Origin: Pseudomonas abieticivorans
GTDB taxonomy: Bacteria; Pseudomonadota; Gammaproteobacteria; Pseudomonadales; Pseudomonadaceae
Assembly (NCBI RefSeq): GCF_023509015.1
Contig: NZ_CP094975.1
Span: 1,371,501 to 1,435,500 of the forward strand
Reading direction: 5' to 3'
DNA: 64,000 nucleotides
Shown here: positions 19,518 to 29,286 of the stretch, piece by piece
How the letters are laid out: every line of letters begins with the position of its first letter
How positions within the stretch are numbered: the stretch's first letter is position 1
The notes under the pieces: generated by a model
Told to the model about the DNA's origin: nothing
Databases searched by the model: none
What the model saw: the letters and a program-made list of their open reading frames with translations, nothing else
Program-made: the position numbers and the translations under genes

Positions 19518-19532
19518 TTGTAGATAAAACAA
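19518..19532. promoter_or_regulatory. HexR-type operator between edd and gap
   Basis: TTGTAGATAAAACAA matches TTGT-N7-ACAA exactly, the known HexR box form, in the shared promoter region of edd and gap. A second TTGT-N10-ACAA sequence (19580-19597) lies nearer gap. The AT-rich stretch 19520-19600 should hold both promoters. Confidence 0.6.
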
Positions 19533-19659
19533 AATATTGCCATTAAAAAGGCTTGTTTTCTATTTTTTTGCGAATAATCTTGTAATTCCAATAACAAAAC
19601 AGATTTCGTGACCGTCATTCCTTGCCAGGAGGCCCACACAATCTGCCAGAGGTACCTAC

Positions 19660-20661
19660 ATGACCCTTCGTATCGCTATCAACGGTTTTGGCCGCATCGG
19701 CCGCAACGTACTGCGTGCACTGTACTCCCAAGGCTACCGTCAGGACCTGCAGGTCGTCGCCATCAACGACCTGGGCGACAGCGCGATGAATGCCCACCTG
19801 CTCAAATATGACAGCGTGCACGGTATTTTCGATGCCACCGTCGACTTCGACCAGGAAGGCCTGATCGTCAACGGTGACCGCATCGCAGTAAGTGCCATCC
19901 GCAACCCCGCCGAATTGCCGTGGAAGGCCGAGGCCATCGACGTGGTGTTCGAGTGCACCGGTTTGTTCACCGACCGTGCCAAGGCCGCCGCGCACATCAC
20001 CGCCGGCGCACGCAAAGTCATTATTTCGGCCCCCGCCAAGGGCGCCGACGCCACCGTGGTGTATGGCGTTAACCACGACATTTTGCGCCAGAGCCACCAG
20101 ATCATTTCCAACGCCTCGTGCACCACCAACTGCCTGGCCCCGGTGGCCCAGGTGCTGCACCGCGAGCTGGGCATCGAACAAGGCCTGATGACCACGATCC
20201 ATGCCTACACCAATGACCAGGTGTTGACCGACATGTATCACAGCGACCCGTTCCGCGCCCGCTCCGCCACCCAGTCGATGATCCCGAGCAAGACCGGTGC
20301 CGCCGAAGCCGTGGGCCTGGTGCTGCCGGAACTGGCCGGCAAGCTGACCGGCATGGCCGTGCGGGTACCGGTGATCAACGTGTCGCTGGTCGACCTGACC
20401 TTGAACCTGAAACGCCAAGCCAGTGCCGACGAAGTCAACGCGCTGATGAAAGAAGCCAGCCAGCACTCGCGGATTTTGGGCTACAACACTCTGCCGCTGG
20501 TATCGTGCGACTTCAATCACAACCCACTGTCGTCGATCTTCGATGCCAACCACACCAAGGCCAACGGCAAGCTGCTGAAAGTCATGGCCTGGTATGACAA
20601 CGAATGGGGCTTCTCCAACCGCATGCTCGATAACTGCCTGGCGCTGTGCAACGCCCAGTAA
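19660..20661 (+). CDS. gap: Glyceraldehyde-3-phosphate dehydrogenase, type I
   Basis: The enzyme oxidises and phosphorylates the glyceraldehyde 3-phosphate released by Eda. The 333-residue product has the Rossmann motif [14 protein letters not shown], an acidic residue after the second strand (AINDLGD) favouring NAD, the catalytic Cys154 in [12 protein letters not shown], and the His motif around [10 protein letters not shown]. It diverges from edd and is followed 17 bases later by mgsA, so the two are probably cotranscribed. Confidence 0.96.
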   Translation: MTLRIAINGFGRIGRNVLRALYSQGYRQDLQVVAINDLGDSAMNAHLLKYDSVHGIFDATVDFDQEGLIVNGDRIAVSAIRNPAELPWKAEAIDVVFECTGLFTDRAKAAAHITAGARKVIISAPAKGADATVVYGVNHDILRQSHQIISNASCTTNCLAPVAQVLHRELGIEQGLMTTIHAYTNDQVLTDMYHSDPFRARSATQSMIPSKTGAAEAVGLVLPELAGKLTGMAVRVPVINVSLVDLTLNLKRQASADEVNALMKEASQHSRILGYNTLPLVSCDFNHNPLSSIFDANHTKANGKLLKVMAWYDNEWGFSNRMLDNCLALCNAQ

Positions 20662-20678
20662 CACAAAAGGAACGCAGT

Positions 20679-21143
20679 ATGATCGGTATCGAATTCATCG
20701 AGTCACACCTGCCGGCGCGCAAGCGCATTGCGTTGGTGGCTCACGATCACTGCAAGGGCTTTTTGCTGGACTGGGCCGAACGCCAGAAGCACCGCCTGGC
20801 CGACCATCACCTGTTGGCCACCGGCACCACTGGCATGCTCCTGGAAAAGCGCCTGGGCTTGCCCATCGAGAGCATGCTCAGCGGCCCGTTGGGCGGTGAC
20901 CAGCAATTGGGCGCGCGGATCGCCGAGCGCCGGGTCGACCTGCTGGTGTTTTTCTGGGACCCCTTCGAGCCGCAGCCCCATGACCCGGACGTCAAGGCAT
21001 TGCTGCGGGTCGCGGCCGTGTGGAACATCCCCATGGCCACCAACGAGGCCACTGCGGACTACCTGCTGGGCAGCCCGCTGATGAACCAGGCGCACGCCTA
21101 CCGGATTCCGGATTACGACGGTTACCTGAAAGCTCGCAGTTGA
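20679..21143 (+). CDS. mgsA: Methylglyoxal synthase
   Basis: The enzyme converts dihydroxyacetone phosphate to methylglyoxal and phosphate, a bypass of lower glycolysis under phosphate limitation or sugar-phosphate excess. The 154 residues carry the family signatures LVAHD, ATGTTG, SGPLGGDQQLGARIAE with the catalytic Asp, and DPFEPQPHDPDVKALLR with the active-site His. The ATG has AAAAGG before it. The position right after gap suggests joint control of triose-phosphate use. Confidence 0.95.
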   Translation: MIGIEFIESHLPARKRIALVAHDHCKGFLLDWAERQKHRLADHHLLATGTTGMLLEKRLGLPIESMLSGPLGGDQQLGARIAERRVDLLVFFWDPFEPQPHDPDVKALLRVAAVWNIPMATNEATADYLLGSPLMNQAHAYRIPDYDGYLKARS

Positions 21144-21175
21144 TCGATACAAAGAACCGCTTGACCAAAGGCATA

Positions 21176-21195
21176 GATGATAAGCATTATCATTA
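21176..21195. promoter_or_regulatory. Fur box upstream of the ECF sigma gene
   Basis: GATGATAAGCATTATCATTA closely follows the GATAATGATAATCATTATC Fur consensus. It lies 24 bases before the GTG start of the sigma-factor gene, in the position expected for iron-Fur repression of the signalling genes. Confidence 0.7.
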
Positions 21196-21219
21196 ACTGC
21201 CTTTTGGTCCGGTACCGCT

Positions 21220-21735
21220 GTGAGCCAGTCACACTTCAACTCTGTTTTTATCGCCCAGCGCCTGAGCCTGTTGCGCACGCTGCAACGCATGGTCAACAAC
21301 CCAAGCACCGCCGAAGACCTGTTGCAGGAAACCTACCTGCGGGTGACCCGCGCCTTGGGCGAGCGCCCTATCGATCACCTGGAGCCCTTTGTGTTCCAGA
21401 CCGCCCGCAACCTGGCGCTGGACCACCTGCGGGCGCGCAAGGTGCATGAACGGACCATGCTTGAGGACGTGCCGCTGGCGGTGTTGCAAAGTGTCGCCGC
21501 GCCACAGAGTTCGCCTGAAGAAGCCGCCCACGCCGAGCAATTGCTGATGCGCCTCAATACCAGCCTGAGCCAACTGTCCGCGCGCCAGCAGCGGATTTTT
21601 ATCCTCAACCGGCTGCACGGCTGCAGCTACCTGGACATCGCCGAGCAGTTGTCGGTGTCGGCCAGCACCGTGCAAAAAGAGCTGAAACTGATCATGGCGA
21701 TCTGCGTCGGTGTTGCGCAACGGATGGATCAATAA
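21220..21735 (+). CDS. ECF sigma factor, FecI type
   Basis: The 171-residue sigma-70-family protein has region 2 (AEDLLQETYLRVTRAL and FVFQTARNLALDHLRARK) and region 4 with the helix-turn-helix (LSARQQRIFILNRLHGCSYLDIAEQLSVSASTVQKEL). It should direct RNA polymerase to the downstream heme-receptor gene once released by the FecR-like protein. The start codon is GTG with only a weak ribosome-binding site. A Fur box lies immediately upstream. The order sigma-FecR-receptor is that of cell-surface signalling systems. Confidence 0.92.
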   Translation: MSQSHFNSVFIAQRLSLLRTLQRMVNNPSTAEDLLQETYLRVTRALGERPIDHLEPFVFQTARNLALDHLRARKVHERTMLEDVPLAVLQSVAAPQSSPEEAAHAEQLLMRLNTSLSQLSARQQRIFILNRLHGCSYLDIAEQLSVSASTVQKELKLIMAICVGVAQRMDQ

Positions 21736-21845
21736 CGAGTCTGGTAGGAATATTCCGAGTTTTTAATCGAAGGCCGCTGCTTGCCCACGCACTTTGTTAA
21801 GCTCAGCCGCCGACGACCCTGCTGGTGCGATGCCGAGGAACACCC

Positions 21846-22796
21846 GTGACAGAACACAACAGATCGCGCGCCGATAAGCCTGCCGGCAGCGCGATGGATC
21901 AAGCCCTCGACTGGTTGATCCGCCTGGACTGCGCCAGCGAAGCCGATCACCAGGCGTTCGACGCCTGGCTGGCCGCCGCTCCCGCGCACGCCGAGGCCTT
22001 CGCCCAAGCCAACGCCGTCTGGAACGGCCTGGCAGTCAGCCAGGCTGCCCATGCCCTGGATAAAAAGCGCCGCCCGGCGTGGTTGCGCACACTGCGCCCG
22101 CACTGGAAACCTCTGGCCAGCGCCGCCGTGCTGCTGATCGGCCTGTTCAGCTTCAGCAACCTGCCCCTGCGCTTGCAGGCCGACCACCTGACCGTGGTGG
22201 GCGAGCGTCAACGCCTGCAACTGGAGGACGGCTCCCAGGTGTTGTTGAACACCAACTCGGCGTTCTCCAGCCACATCGATGACCAACAGCGCTCGGCCAG
22301 GCTGTACCAGGGCGAGGCGTTTTTCGAGGTCGCCGGTAGCCGCCAACTGCCCTTGGAAGTACAGGCCGGGCCAGTGCGCGCCAGCGTGCGCGACACCGCT
22401 TTTGCCGTCAGCTACCTGGACGGCGAGGCGCAGGTACGCGTGCAGCGCGGCAATGTCGACCTGCAAGCCAGCCACGACGAACGCGTACGCCTGAGCGCCG
22501 GCGACAGTATCCGCATCGGCCCCCACGGCTTTGGCCAGCGTGAACGGCTGGACCCACAAAAGGACCTGGCCTGGGTGCAAGGCCGGCTGGTGTTCGAGAA
22601 TTGCCCCTTGAGCCAAGTACTGGCCGAACTGCGCCGCTACTACCCGGGCTGGATCATCAACAATAACGAGCGGCTGGCCAACGTCTCGGTCACGGGCAAC
22701 TACCGCCTGGACAACCCCCTGGACGTGGTGCGCTCCCTGGCGCACATCACCTCGGCCAGGCTGCACGAGTTTCCGGCGTTGGTGATTCTGGACTGA
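21846..22796 (+). CDS. FecR-family anti-sigma/sigma regulator
   Basis: The 316-residue protein has a cytoplasmic N-terminal DUF4880 anti-sigma segment (AMDQALDWLIRLDCASEADHQAFDAWL), one transmembrane helix around residues 85-103 and a periplasmic FecR domain (LEDGSQVLLNTNSA, LYQGEAFFEVAG, VRDTAFAV). It passes the ligand signal from the TonB-dependent receptor to the ECF sigma factor. The GTG at 21846, with GAGGAA six bases before it, is preferred to the further upstream start. Confidence 0.92.
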   Translation: MTEHNRSRADKPAGSAMDQALDWLIRLDCASEADHQAFDAWLAAAPAHAEAFAQANAVWNGLAVSQAAHALDKKRRPAWLRTLRPHWKPLASAAVLLIGLFSFSNLPLRLQADHLTVVGERQRLQLEDGSQVLLNTNSAFSSHIDDQQRSARLYQGEAFFEVAGSRQLPLEVQAGPVRASVRDTAFAVSYLDGEAQVRVQRGNVDLQASHDERVRLSAGDSIRIGPHGFGQRERLDPQKDLAWVQGRLVFENCPLSQVLAELRRYYPGWIINNNERLANVSVTGNYRLDNPLDVVRSLAHITSARLHEFPALVILD

Positions 22797-22823
22797 TAAC
22801 GCGCGCCTCAGAATGCGGCACGA

Positions 22824-23010
22824 TGCAACCAATGTGGGAGCAAGCGTTGCTTGCGATAGGCCGCGCGGGCGGCCGGTCTCAGCAACACTTGAATCGCCCG
22901 GCAGGCTTATCGCAGGGCTGCCCACGCGGCTTGGTTCAAGACTCAAGTGAGGCAAATACCGGCCGCCCGCGCACCTATTCGCAAGCGAGCTTGCTCCCAC
23001 ATTGGTTGCA
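22824..23010. repeat. Large inverted repeat of a second REP family
   Basis: This fills most of the 411-base gap between the FecR gene and the receptor gene. The left end TGCAACCAATGTGGGAGCAA is the exact complement of the right end TTGCTCCCACATTGGTTGCA. Inner arms around GGCCGCGCGGGCGGCCGG and CCGGCCGCCCGCGC also pair, with a shorter inverted repeat in the middle. The GTGGGAGCAAGC..TTGCGATAG core differs from the TTCGCGGAT repeats elsewhere in the window. Confidence 0.8.
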
Positions 23011-23147
23011 CCGTGCCTATGCCTGTGAGAGCGGCGCTGTTGGTTTTTAGAAGCACCTGGCAACGCCCCTCCATCGTGCCACTGTCTTTCCGAATTTATT
23101 TTTACGCGATCAAGCTCCCTGCTTCGTCTCGTTATAGCCAATGCAAG

Positions 23148-23166
23148 TGATTCGCATTATGAATCA
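23148..23166. promoter_or_regulatory. Fur-like palindrome before the heme receptor gene
   Basis: TGATTCGCATTATGAATCA is a 19-base near-palindrome 42 bases upstream of the receptor start. It is a partial match to the Fur consensus. It could also be part of an ECF promoter. Confidence 0.5.
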
Positions 23167-23207
23167 TTTAGCAACTATAAATGCCGCGCGACAGGGAGCG
23201 CTTTTCG

Positions 23208-25781
23208 ATGTCTTCAGGTTTCAATCGTTCTTGCACCGCCAACCCGGCGCCACGCCGCCTTTCGCTGCTCGCCGTGGCGCTGCTAATGGCTGCCACCCCC
23301 GCCGCTCCGCTGCTGGCCGCAGAAGCTGCGCCGGCTGCCACGCGGTCGGCGGGCGACTACCGCTTTGCCATCGAACAGCAACCGCTGGTGTCGGCGCTTA
23401 ATGCGTTCACCCAGGTCACGGGCTGGCAGGTGGGGCTCTCGGCGCAGCTGGCGCAGGATGTCGCCTCCCCCGGTGTGCGCGGGTCGCTGAGCGCCGATCG
23501 CGCCCTGGACACCCTGCTGGCCGGCACCAACCTCAGCTATCGCAAGCTGGGCAGCAACAACGTGGTCATCGAGCGCCGCACCTCCGGCGCCATGGCCCTG
23601 CAACAGGTCACCATCAGTGCCACCCGCAGCGCCCAAGAGGTCAACAGCGTGCCCAGCACCGTGACCGTGCAAGACCGTGCGCAACTGGACCGCGACAACG
23701 TCAACAGCATCAAGGACCTGGTGCGCTACGAGCCGGGCGTGTCGGTGGGCGGCAGTGGCCAGCGCGCCGGCATCACCGGCTACAACATCCGCGGCATCGA
23801 TGGCGACCGCGTACTGACCCAGATCGACGGCGTGCAAGTGCCCGACAGTTTCTTCAACGGCCCCTACGCGCAAACCAACCGCAACTACGTCGACCCGGAA
23901 ATCGTCAAGCGCGTGGAAATTCTGCGTGGCCCGGCCTCGGTGCTGTACGGCAGCAACGCCATCGGCGGCGCGGTGAGCTACTACACCCTGGACCCGGATG
24001 ACATCATCAAGCCAGGCAAGGATGTGGGCGCGCGCCTGAAGACCGGCTACAGCTCGGCCGACGACAGTTGGCTGACCTCGGGCACCGTGGCCGGGCGCAC
24101 CGGTGACTTCGACGGCCTGCTGCACTTGAGCCAGCGCAATGGCCACGAAACCGAGTCCTATGGCGAAACCGGCGGTACCGGCCTGTCCCGCACCGAGGCC
24201 AACCCTGAAGACGTGCGCACCACCAACGTGCTGGCCAAGCTCGGTTGGAACTACGCCGACGATGCGCGCTTTGGCCTGACCTACGAGCACTACAAGGACG
24301 ACCGCGATACCAACCAGTTAAGCGCGGTGGGCGGGCCGTTCGTCTCGGGTCGTGGCTTTGGTTACTACAAATCGCGCACCGGCAATGACACCGTGACCCG
24401 CGAGCGCTTTGGCCTGGACCACAGTTTTGGCCTGGACAGCGCCCTGGCCGACCACATCAAGTGGACCCTGAACTACCAGATCGCCAAGACCGACCAGACC
24501 ACCCAGGAAATCTACGCGCCATCGCGCACGGTGCTGCGCAACCGCGAAACCACCTACAAAGACCGCCAGTGGGTATTCGACGCCCAGGCCGACAAATCGT
24601 TTGCCATTGCCGACACCGACCACCGCGTCACCTACGGCACCACTATCAAGCAGGACAAGGTCACGGGCTTGCGCACCGGCACGGGCACTTGCCTGACCGT
24701 GGCGGGCAGTTGCACGGCGGTTGGAGCCGTCAGCGCCGCCGATTCCCTGACCCCGGCCAGCGACTTTCCGGACCCGACCATCAACAACTACAGCCTGTTC
24801 GCCCAGGACCAGATCAGCTGGAACGACTGGACCTTCCTGCCTGGCGCGCGCTATGACTACACCCAGCTCAAGCCGCACATCACCCAGGAGTTCCTGAACA
24901 CCGCCGACCAGAGCGGCGATGGCGAGGTCAGCGACAGCACCAAGACCTGGCACCGCCTGTCGCCCAAGTTCGGCACTACCTACAGCTTCAACGACAACTA
25001 CACGTGGTACGGCCAATACGCCGAAGGCTTCCGCACGCCTACGGCCAAGGCCTTGTATGGTCGTTTCGAGAACCTGACCAGTGGTTATCAGGTAGCGCCC
25101 AACCCTAACCTCAAGCCTGAAAAAAGCAAAAGCTACGAGACCGGCCTGCGCGGCCAGTTCGAGGCAGGCACCTTTGACGTGGCGCTGTTCTACAACAAAT
25201 ACCGCGACTTCATTGACGAAAACGCCATCACCCCCGGCTACACCGAGACCACGTTCCAGAGCAACAACATCAAGCACGCCACCATCAAGGGCATGGAGTT
25301 CAAGGGCCGCCTGAACCTGGACAGCTTCGGCGCGCCGAACGGCCTGTACACCCAAGGTTCGGTGGCTTACTTGTATGGTCGTAACGACGACACCGGCGAG
25401 CCGCTCAACAGCATCAACCCGTTGACCGGCGTGTTTGGCCTGGGCTACGAGCAAGACAATTACGGCGGCCTGTTGAGCTGGACCCTGGTCAAGCGCAAAA
25501 ACCGCGTGGACAGCACCAGTTTCAACACCCCGGACGGCACCAGTACCCAGTTCAAGACCCCGGGTTACGGCGTGCTCGACCTGGCCGGTTTCTACAAGGT
25601 GACGGACGATGTGACCATCAACGCCGGCCTGTACAACCTGACCAACAAGAAGTACTGGCAGTGGGATGACGTGCGCGGCTACGACAGCGTGGGCGAGGCG
25701 TCGGTCACGCAGCCAGCCAACCTTGACCGCCTGACGCAACCGGGGCGCAATTTCTCGGTCAATGTGGTTTGGGACATCTGA
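23208..25781 (+). CDS. TonB-dependent heme/hemoglobin receptor with signalling domain
   Basis: The 857-residue outer-membrane receptor has a signal peptide (cleavage near LLAAEA), an STN signalling domain (about 50-123), a TonB-box region (LQQVTISATR), a plug domain (about 145-260) and a 22-strand-type barrel ending in aromatic residues (NVVWDI). Barrel motifs NPNL and FRTP resemble the NPNL/FRAP motifs of heme receptors. The STN domain and the upstream sigma/FecR genes predict transcriptional signalling on ligand binding, as in HasR systems. The downstream heme oxygenase supports heme as the ligand. The ATG at 23208 has AGGGAG before it. Confidence 0.9.
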   Translation: MSSGFNRSCTANPAPRRLSLLAVALLMAATPAAPLLAAEAAPAATRSAGDYRFAIEQQPLVSALNAFTQVTGWQVGLSAQLAQDVASPGVRGSLSADRALDTLLAGTNLSYRKLGSNNVVIERRTSGAMALQQVTISATRSAQEVNSVPSTVTVQDRAQLDRDNVNSIKDLVRYEPGVSVGGSGQRAGITGYNIRGIDGDRVLTQIDGVQVPDSFFNGPYAQTNRNYVDPEIVKRVEILRGPASVLYGSNAIGGAVSYYTLDPDDIIKPGKDVGARLKTGYSSADDSWLTSGTVAGRTGDFDGLLHLSQRNGHETESYGETGGTGLSRTEANPEDVRTTNVLAKLGWNYADDARFGLTYEHYKDDRDTNQLSAVGGPFVSGRGFGYYKSRTGNDTVTRERFGLDHSFGLDSALADHIKWTLNYQIAKTDQTTQEIYAPSRTVLRNRETTYKDRQWVFDAQADKSFAIADTDHRVTYGTTIKQDKVTGLRTGTGTCLTVAGSCTAVGAVSAADSLTPASDFPDPTINNYSLFAQDQISWNDWTFLPGARYDYTQLKPHITQEFLNTADQSGDGEVSDSTKTWHRLSPKFGTTYSFNDNYTWYGQYAEGFRTPTAKALYGRFENLTSGYQVAPNPNLKPEKSKSYETGLRGQFEAGTFDVALFYNKYRDFIDENAITPGYTETTFQSNNIKHATIKGMEFKGRLNLDSFGAPNGLYTQGSVAYLYGRNDDTGEPLNSINPLTGVFGLGYEQDNYGGLLSWTLVKRKNRVDSTSFNTPDGTSTQFKTPGYGVLDLAGFYKVTDDVTINAGLYNLTNKKYWQWDDVRGYDSVGEASVTQPANLDRLTQPGRNFSVNVVWDI

Positions 25782-25894
25782 TTGTGGCACTGTGCCGCTG
25801 GCCACAGGTCGGCGGCACCACCAAGTTTTTTTACTGAGTTTCGTCAGTTGATTCGTCTAGTCAATCAAGACCGCTGACCACAAGGACACTGCAC

Positions 25895-26509
25895 ATGACT
25901 GCAATCGAAGCACCGGCCGACACGGCCACCCTGGAACCGACCCTGCGTTCGGCGCGCCTGCGTCAACTCAGCGCCAGCCTGCACGACAGCCTGGAAACCG
26001 CTGTGGGCGCCCACGCGCCGTTCGACAGCCGCGAAAGCTATGGCCACTTCCTGCAAATGCAGTACCTGTTCCAGTCCGAACTCAAGGGCCTGTACAACGA
26101 CCCCGAGCTGGTCAAACTGTTCCCCGACCTGCCCGAGCGCTGCCGCGCCGATGCTGCCCTGGCAGATCTGGCCGACCTGGGCCTGGCAGTACCAGCGGCC
26201 GTGCCGGGTGCCTTGCACAACCCAAGTGTGGCCACCGCCCTGACCTGGATCCGGGTGTCGGAAGGCTCCAAGCTGGGCGCAGCCATCCTGATCAAACGTG
26301 CCCAGGCCATGGGTTTGAGCGAAACCTTCGGTGCCCGCCACCTGGCCGAACCCGAGGGTGGGCGCATGCGTGGCTGGAAGGCCTTCAACGTGATTTTCGA
26401 CAGCCTGCCGTTCAGCCCGTCCGAAGAAGCGGACGCTGATCAGGCGGCGATTGACGCCTTTTCCCGCTTGCAAATACTCTTGCAGCATACTTACGCTGCC
26501 CGCGCTTAA
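25895..26509 (+). CDS. hemO: Biliverdin-producing heme oxygenase (HemO/PigA type)
   Basis: The cytoplasmic enzyme opens imported heme to biliverdin, CO and iron. The 204 residues resemble P. aeruginosa HemO (PigA). The proximal ligand is probably His30 in SLHDSLE, followed by YLFQSELKGLYND, VSEGSKLGAAILIK and FGARHLAEPEGGRMRGWK. It lies 113 bases after the receptor gene and completes the uptake-and-degradation cassette. No hemophore or periplasmic heme transporter gene is in the window. Confidence 0.93.
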   Translation: MTAIEAPADTATLEPTLRSARLRQLSASLHDSLETAVGAHAPFDSRESYGHFLQMQYLFQSELKGLYNDPELVKLFPDLPERCRADAALADLADLGLAVPAAVPGALHNPSVATALTWIRVSEGSKLGAAILIKRAQAMGLSETFGARHLAEPEGGRMRGWKAFNVIFDSLPFSPSEEADADQAAIDAFSRLQILLQHTYAARA

Positions 26510-26568
26510 GCTCGACCCGGCCTGCGCCTGCGCACGGGCCGGATGTGCTGCCCTCGAAAAATGACCCC

Positions 26569-26964
26569 ATGACCCGCCCAGCCCCGTCCAAAACCGCCCG
26601 CCTCCTGTTCGGCCTGCTTGCCTATGTAAGCCTGGGCATTGGCCTGGTGGCCATCGTGATTCCCGGCCTGCCCACCACCGAGTTCATCCTGCTGGCCGCC
26701 TGGGCCGCCACCCGCAGCTCGCCGCGCCTGAGCGCGTGGCTGGAAAACCACCGGCTGTTCGGGCCCATGTTGAGCAACTGGCGCAACGGCAAGGTCATCA
26801 CCCGCCGCGCCAAACTCAGCGCCACGCTGAGCATGCTGGTGTGCGCCTTCGTCATGTACTTCACCCTGCCCCACGCCTGGCCTGTGTACGCCTCGATCGG
26901 CGGCATGGTGCTGGTCAACCTGTGGATCTGGTCACGCCCGGAATCGACAGTCGTCGCCTCCTGA
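26569..26964 (+). CDS. YbaN/DUF454 family inner-membrane protein
   Basis: The 131-residue membrane protein has a first helix pair around the conserved [23 protein letters not shown] and a later helix pair from about residue 82 ([14 protein letters not shown] and [14 protein letters not shown]). The cytoplasmic stretch [23 protein letters not shown] is typical of DUF454. The function of the family is unknown. It sits 59 bases after the heme oxygenase gene, so it is probably part of the heme-responsive unit. The ATG is chosen; a GTG 24 bases upstream is possible. Confidence 0.85.
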   Translation: MTRPAPSKTARLLFGLLAYVSLGIGLVAIVIPGLPTTEFILLAAWAATRSSPRLSAWLENHRLFGPMLSNWRNGKVITRRAKLSATLSMLVCAFVMYFTLPHAWPVYASIGGMVLVNLWIWSRPESTVVAS

Positions 26965-27097
26965 CGACCGCCTGTCGTCGTTTTCTCAAGACAAACGGCG
27001 CAGCGCCGATGTGCTTCCATCGCTAGAAGGAATTGGCGGGCAGGGCCTGATGGGGCTCTCGCTGTCCCGTTCCCGGTCATTTAGCGAGCTCTCACCT

Positions 27098-29236
27098 ATG
27101 TTCGACAGTCTTTCGATCCGTCTGAAAATCGTTCTGTTATCTGGCCTGTGCCTGTTTGGCGTGGTCGGCCTGATCGTGACGATCAACCTGTGGCAAACCA
27201 GCCAGAACGATGCCCTTGTCGGCGCCTCCAGCAAGAAAATGCTCACCGACAGCGTGCAGGACCTGCTACAGGCCAAGGCCGCGGAAAAAGCCTTGCTGCT
27301 ACAGAAAACCTTTGGCGACGCGTTGCTGGTGGTTAGCGCGCTGGACGACCAGATCGGTGAGCTGCGCAACCAGGCCAACCATCGCGCCATCCCGCCTGCG
27401 GCGCTGCGCGAAGACCTCAGCCACGTGCTCAACACGGTGATCGAGCGCAACCCCGGCCTGCTGGGTACCTGGGCCGTTTTCGAGCCCAATGCACTGGACG
27501 GCCATGACGCCGAATTCGTCGGCGACACCGCGCATAGTTCCAACGAAAACGGGCGCTTTGGCAGCTACTGGAACCGCTCCGCCGGCAAGACCCTCAACAG
27601 CCTCATCCTGGAAACGGACCTGAGCAAGACCGACCTCAGCGTCAGCGGCGTGCCCTACAACAGCTGGTACACCTGCCCGCAGAAGTCCAACAAGACCTGC
27701 CTGCTGGAACCCTATGCCGATGCCGTGGATGGCCAGCAGGTATTGATGACCACCGTCTCCATGCCGATACGTGCCGATGGCAAGGTGATTGGCGTGGTAG
27801 GCGTGGACATCGCCCTGGACTCGCTGCAAGCTGCCGCAGTCAAGGCACAGGGCGAGCTGTTCCAAGGCGCAGGCCACATGCTCATTGTCTCTGGCAAAGG
27901 TGTACTGGCGGCCAACAGCCTGGATGCCAGCACTGTGGGCAAAGGCGTCGAGCAGGCCCTGAGCAGTGACGGCAAGGAGTTGCTGCAGGCGATTGCAACC
28001 CACAACATCAAGGTCTTCAAACAGGGCGAACTGATCCGCGCCGTGTACCCGGTTGCGCCCATCCCCGATGCCGCGCCGTGGGGCGTGGTGATCGACCTGC
28101 CAGAGCAGGTGCTGCTGGCCGACTCGGTAAAACTGCAGGGCGTGCTCGACAAGGCCCAGACCACCGGCACCCTGATTGCACTGTCGGTAGCCCTGGTGGC
28201 CGGCCTGGTTGGCCTGCTGCTGATCTGGCTGACCGCCTCGGGCGTAACCCGGCCGATCAACAGCGTTGCCAACATGCTCAAGGACATCGCCAGCGGTGAA
28301 GGTGACCTGACCCAGCGCCTCAAATATACCAAGCGCGACGAACTGGGCGAACTGGTGAGCTGGTTCAACCGCTTCCTCGACAAACTGCAGCCGACCATCG
28401 CGCAAATCAAGCAAAGCGTCACCGAGGCGCGTGCCACCGCCGACCAGTCTTCGGAAATTTCGCGGCGCACCAGCGAAGGCATGCAGGTGCAGTTCCGCGA
28501 GATCGACCAGGTGGCCACCGCCTCCAATGAAATGAGCGCCACCGCCCACGACGTCGCCAACAGTGCTTCAAGCGCTGCCAGTGCCGCCCGCGGTGCCGAC
28601 CAATCGGCCAAGGACGGTATGCAGATCATCGAGCGCAGCACCCGCGACATCACCCTGCTGGCTGAGGAAGTGAGCAAGGCGGTCAGCGAAGTGGAAGCCC
28701 TGGCGGTGAACAGCGAGCAGATCGGCTCGGTGCTGGAAGTGATCCGCAGCATCGCCGAGCAAACCAACCTGCTCGCGCTGAACGCGGCCATCGAAGCGGC
28801 CCGTGCCGGCGAAAGCGGGCGCGGTTTCGCGGTGGTGGCCGACGAGGTGCGCAACCTGGCCAAACGCACCCAGGACTCGGTGGAAGAGATCCGCCACGTG
28901 ATCGAACGCATCCAAAGCGGCACCCGCGGCGTGGTGCTGACCATGCACTCCAGCCATACCAAGGCGCAAGACAACGCCGGGCAGATCCAGCAGGCCGTGC
29001 AGGCGCTGGGCAAGATCAGCGACGCGGTAACGGTGATCAGCGACATGAACCTGCAGATCGCCAGCGCCGCCGAGCAACAAAGCGCGGTGGCCGAAGAGGT
29101 GAACCGCAACGTCTCGGCAATCCGCAGCGTGACCGAAACCCTGACTGGCCAGGCCACCGAGTCTGCGCAGGTGAGCAGCCAACTCAACGCGTTGTCCAGC
29201 CAGCAAATGAAACTGATGGATCAATTCCGCGTTTGA
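27098..29236 (+). CDS. Methyl-accepting chemotaxis protein with dCache sensor
   Basis: The 712-residue chemoreceptor has an N-terminal transmembrane helix (about 11-31), a large periplasmic double-Cache domain (about 40-350), a second transmembrane helix near 365-385, a HAMP domain ([28 protein letters not shown]) and a long cytoplasmic coiled coil. The signalling tip is [32 protein letters not shown]. The sensor contains a PYNSWYTCP...TCLLEPY segment and a later GVDI Asp, which resembles the ligand pocket of amino-acid/amine-binding dCache domains. The ligand is not established. The start MFDSLSIRL is preferred because it begins just before the first membrane helix. Confidence 0.93.
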   Translation: MFDSLSIRLKIVLLSGLCLFGVVGLIVTINLWQTSQNDALVGASSKKMLTDSVQDLLQAKAAEKALLLQKTFGDALLVVSALDDQIGELRNQANHRAIPPAALREDLSHVLNTVIERNPGLLGTWAVFEPNALDGHDAEFVGDTAHSSNENGRFGSYWNRSAGKTLNSLILETDLSKTDLSVSGVPYNSWYTCPQKSNKTCLLEPYADAVDGQQVLMTTVSMPIRADGKVIGVVGVDIALDSLQAAAVKAQGELFQGAGHMLIVSGKGVLAANSLDASTVGKGVEQALSSDGKELLQAIATHNIKVFKQGELIRAVYPVAPIPDAAPWGVVIDLPEQVLLADSVKLQGVLDKAQTTGTLIALSVALVAGLVGLLLIWLTASGVTRPINSVANMLKDIASGEGDLTQRLKYTKRDELGELVSWFNRFLDKLQPTIAQIKQSVTEARATADQSSEISRRTSEGMQVQFREIDQVATASNEMSATAHDVANSASSAASAARGADQSAKDGMQIIERSTRDITLLAEEVSKAVSEVEALAVNSEQIGSVLEVIRSIAEQTNLLALNAAIEAARAGESGRGFAVVADEVRNLAKRTQDSVEEIRHVIERIQSGTRGVVLTMHSSHTKAQDNAGQIQQAVQALGKISDAVTVISDMNLQIASAAEQQSAVAEEVNRNVSAIRSVTETLTGQATESAQVSSQLNALSSQQMKLMDQFRV

Positions 29237-29286
29237 CGGTCCAACCTTGTGTGCCGAAAATGATCGGCACACAAGGAGGCTTGACC

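Noticed and set aside
22823..23050. Small open frame inside the 187-base inverted repeat
   Set aside because: The sequence is explained by the palindromic repeat and its product has no coding character.
21729..23141. A 470-codon minus-strand frame opposite the fecR gene and the inverted repeat
   Set aside because: It runs through a repeat structure and mirrors the fecR gene. There is no start signal.
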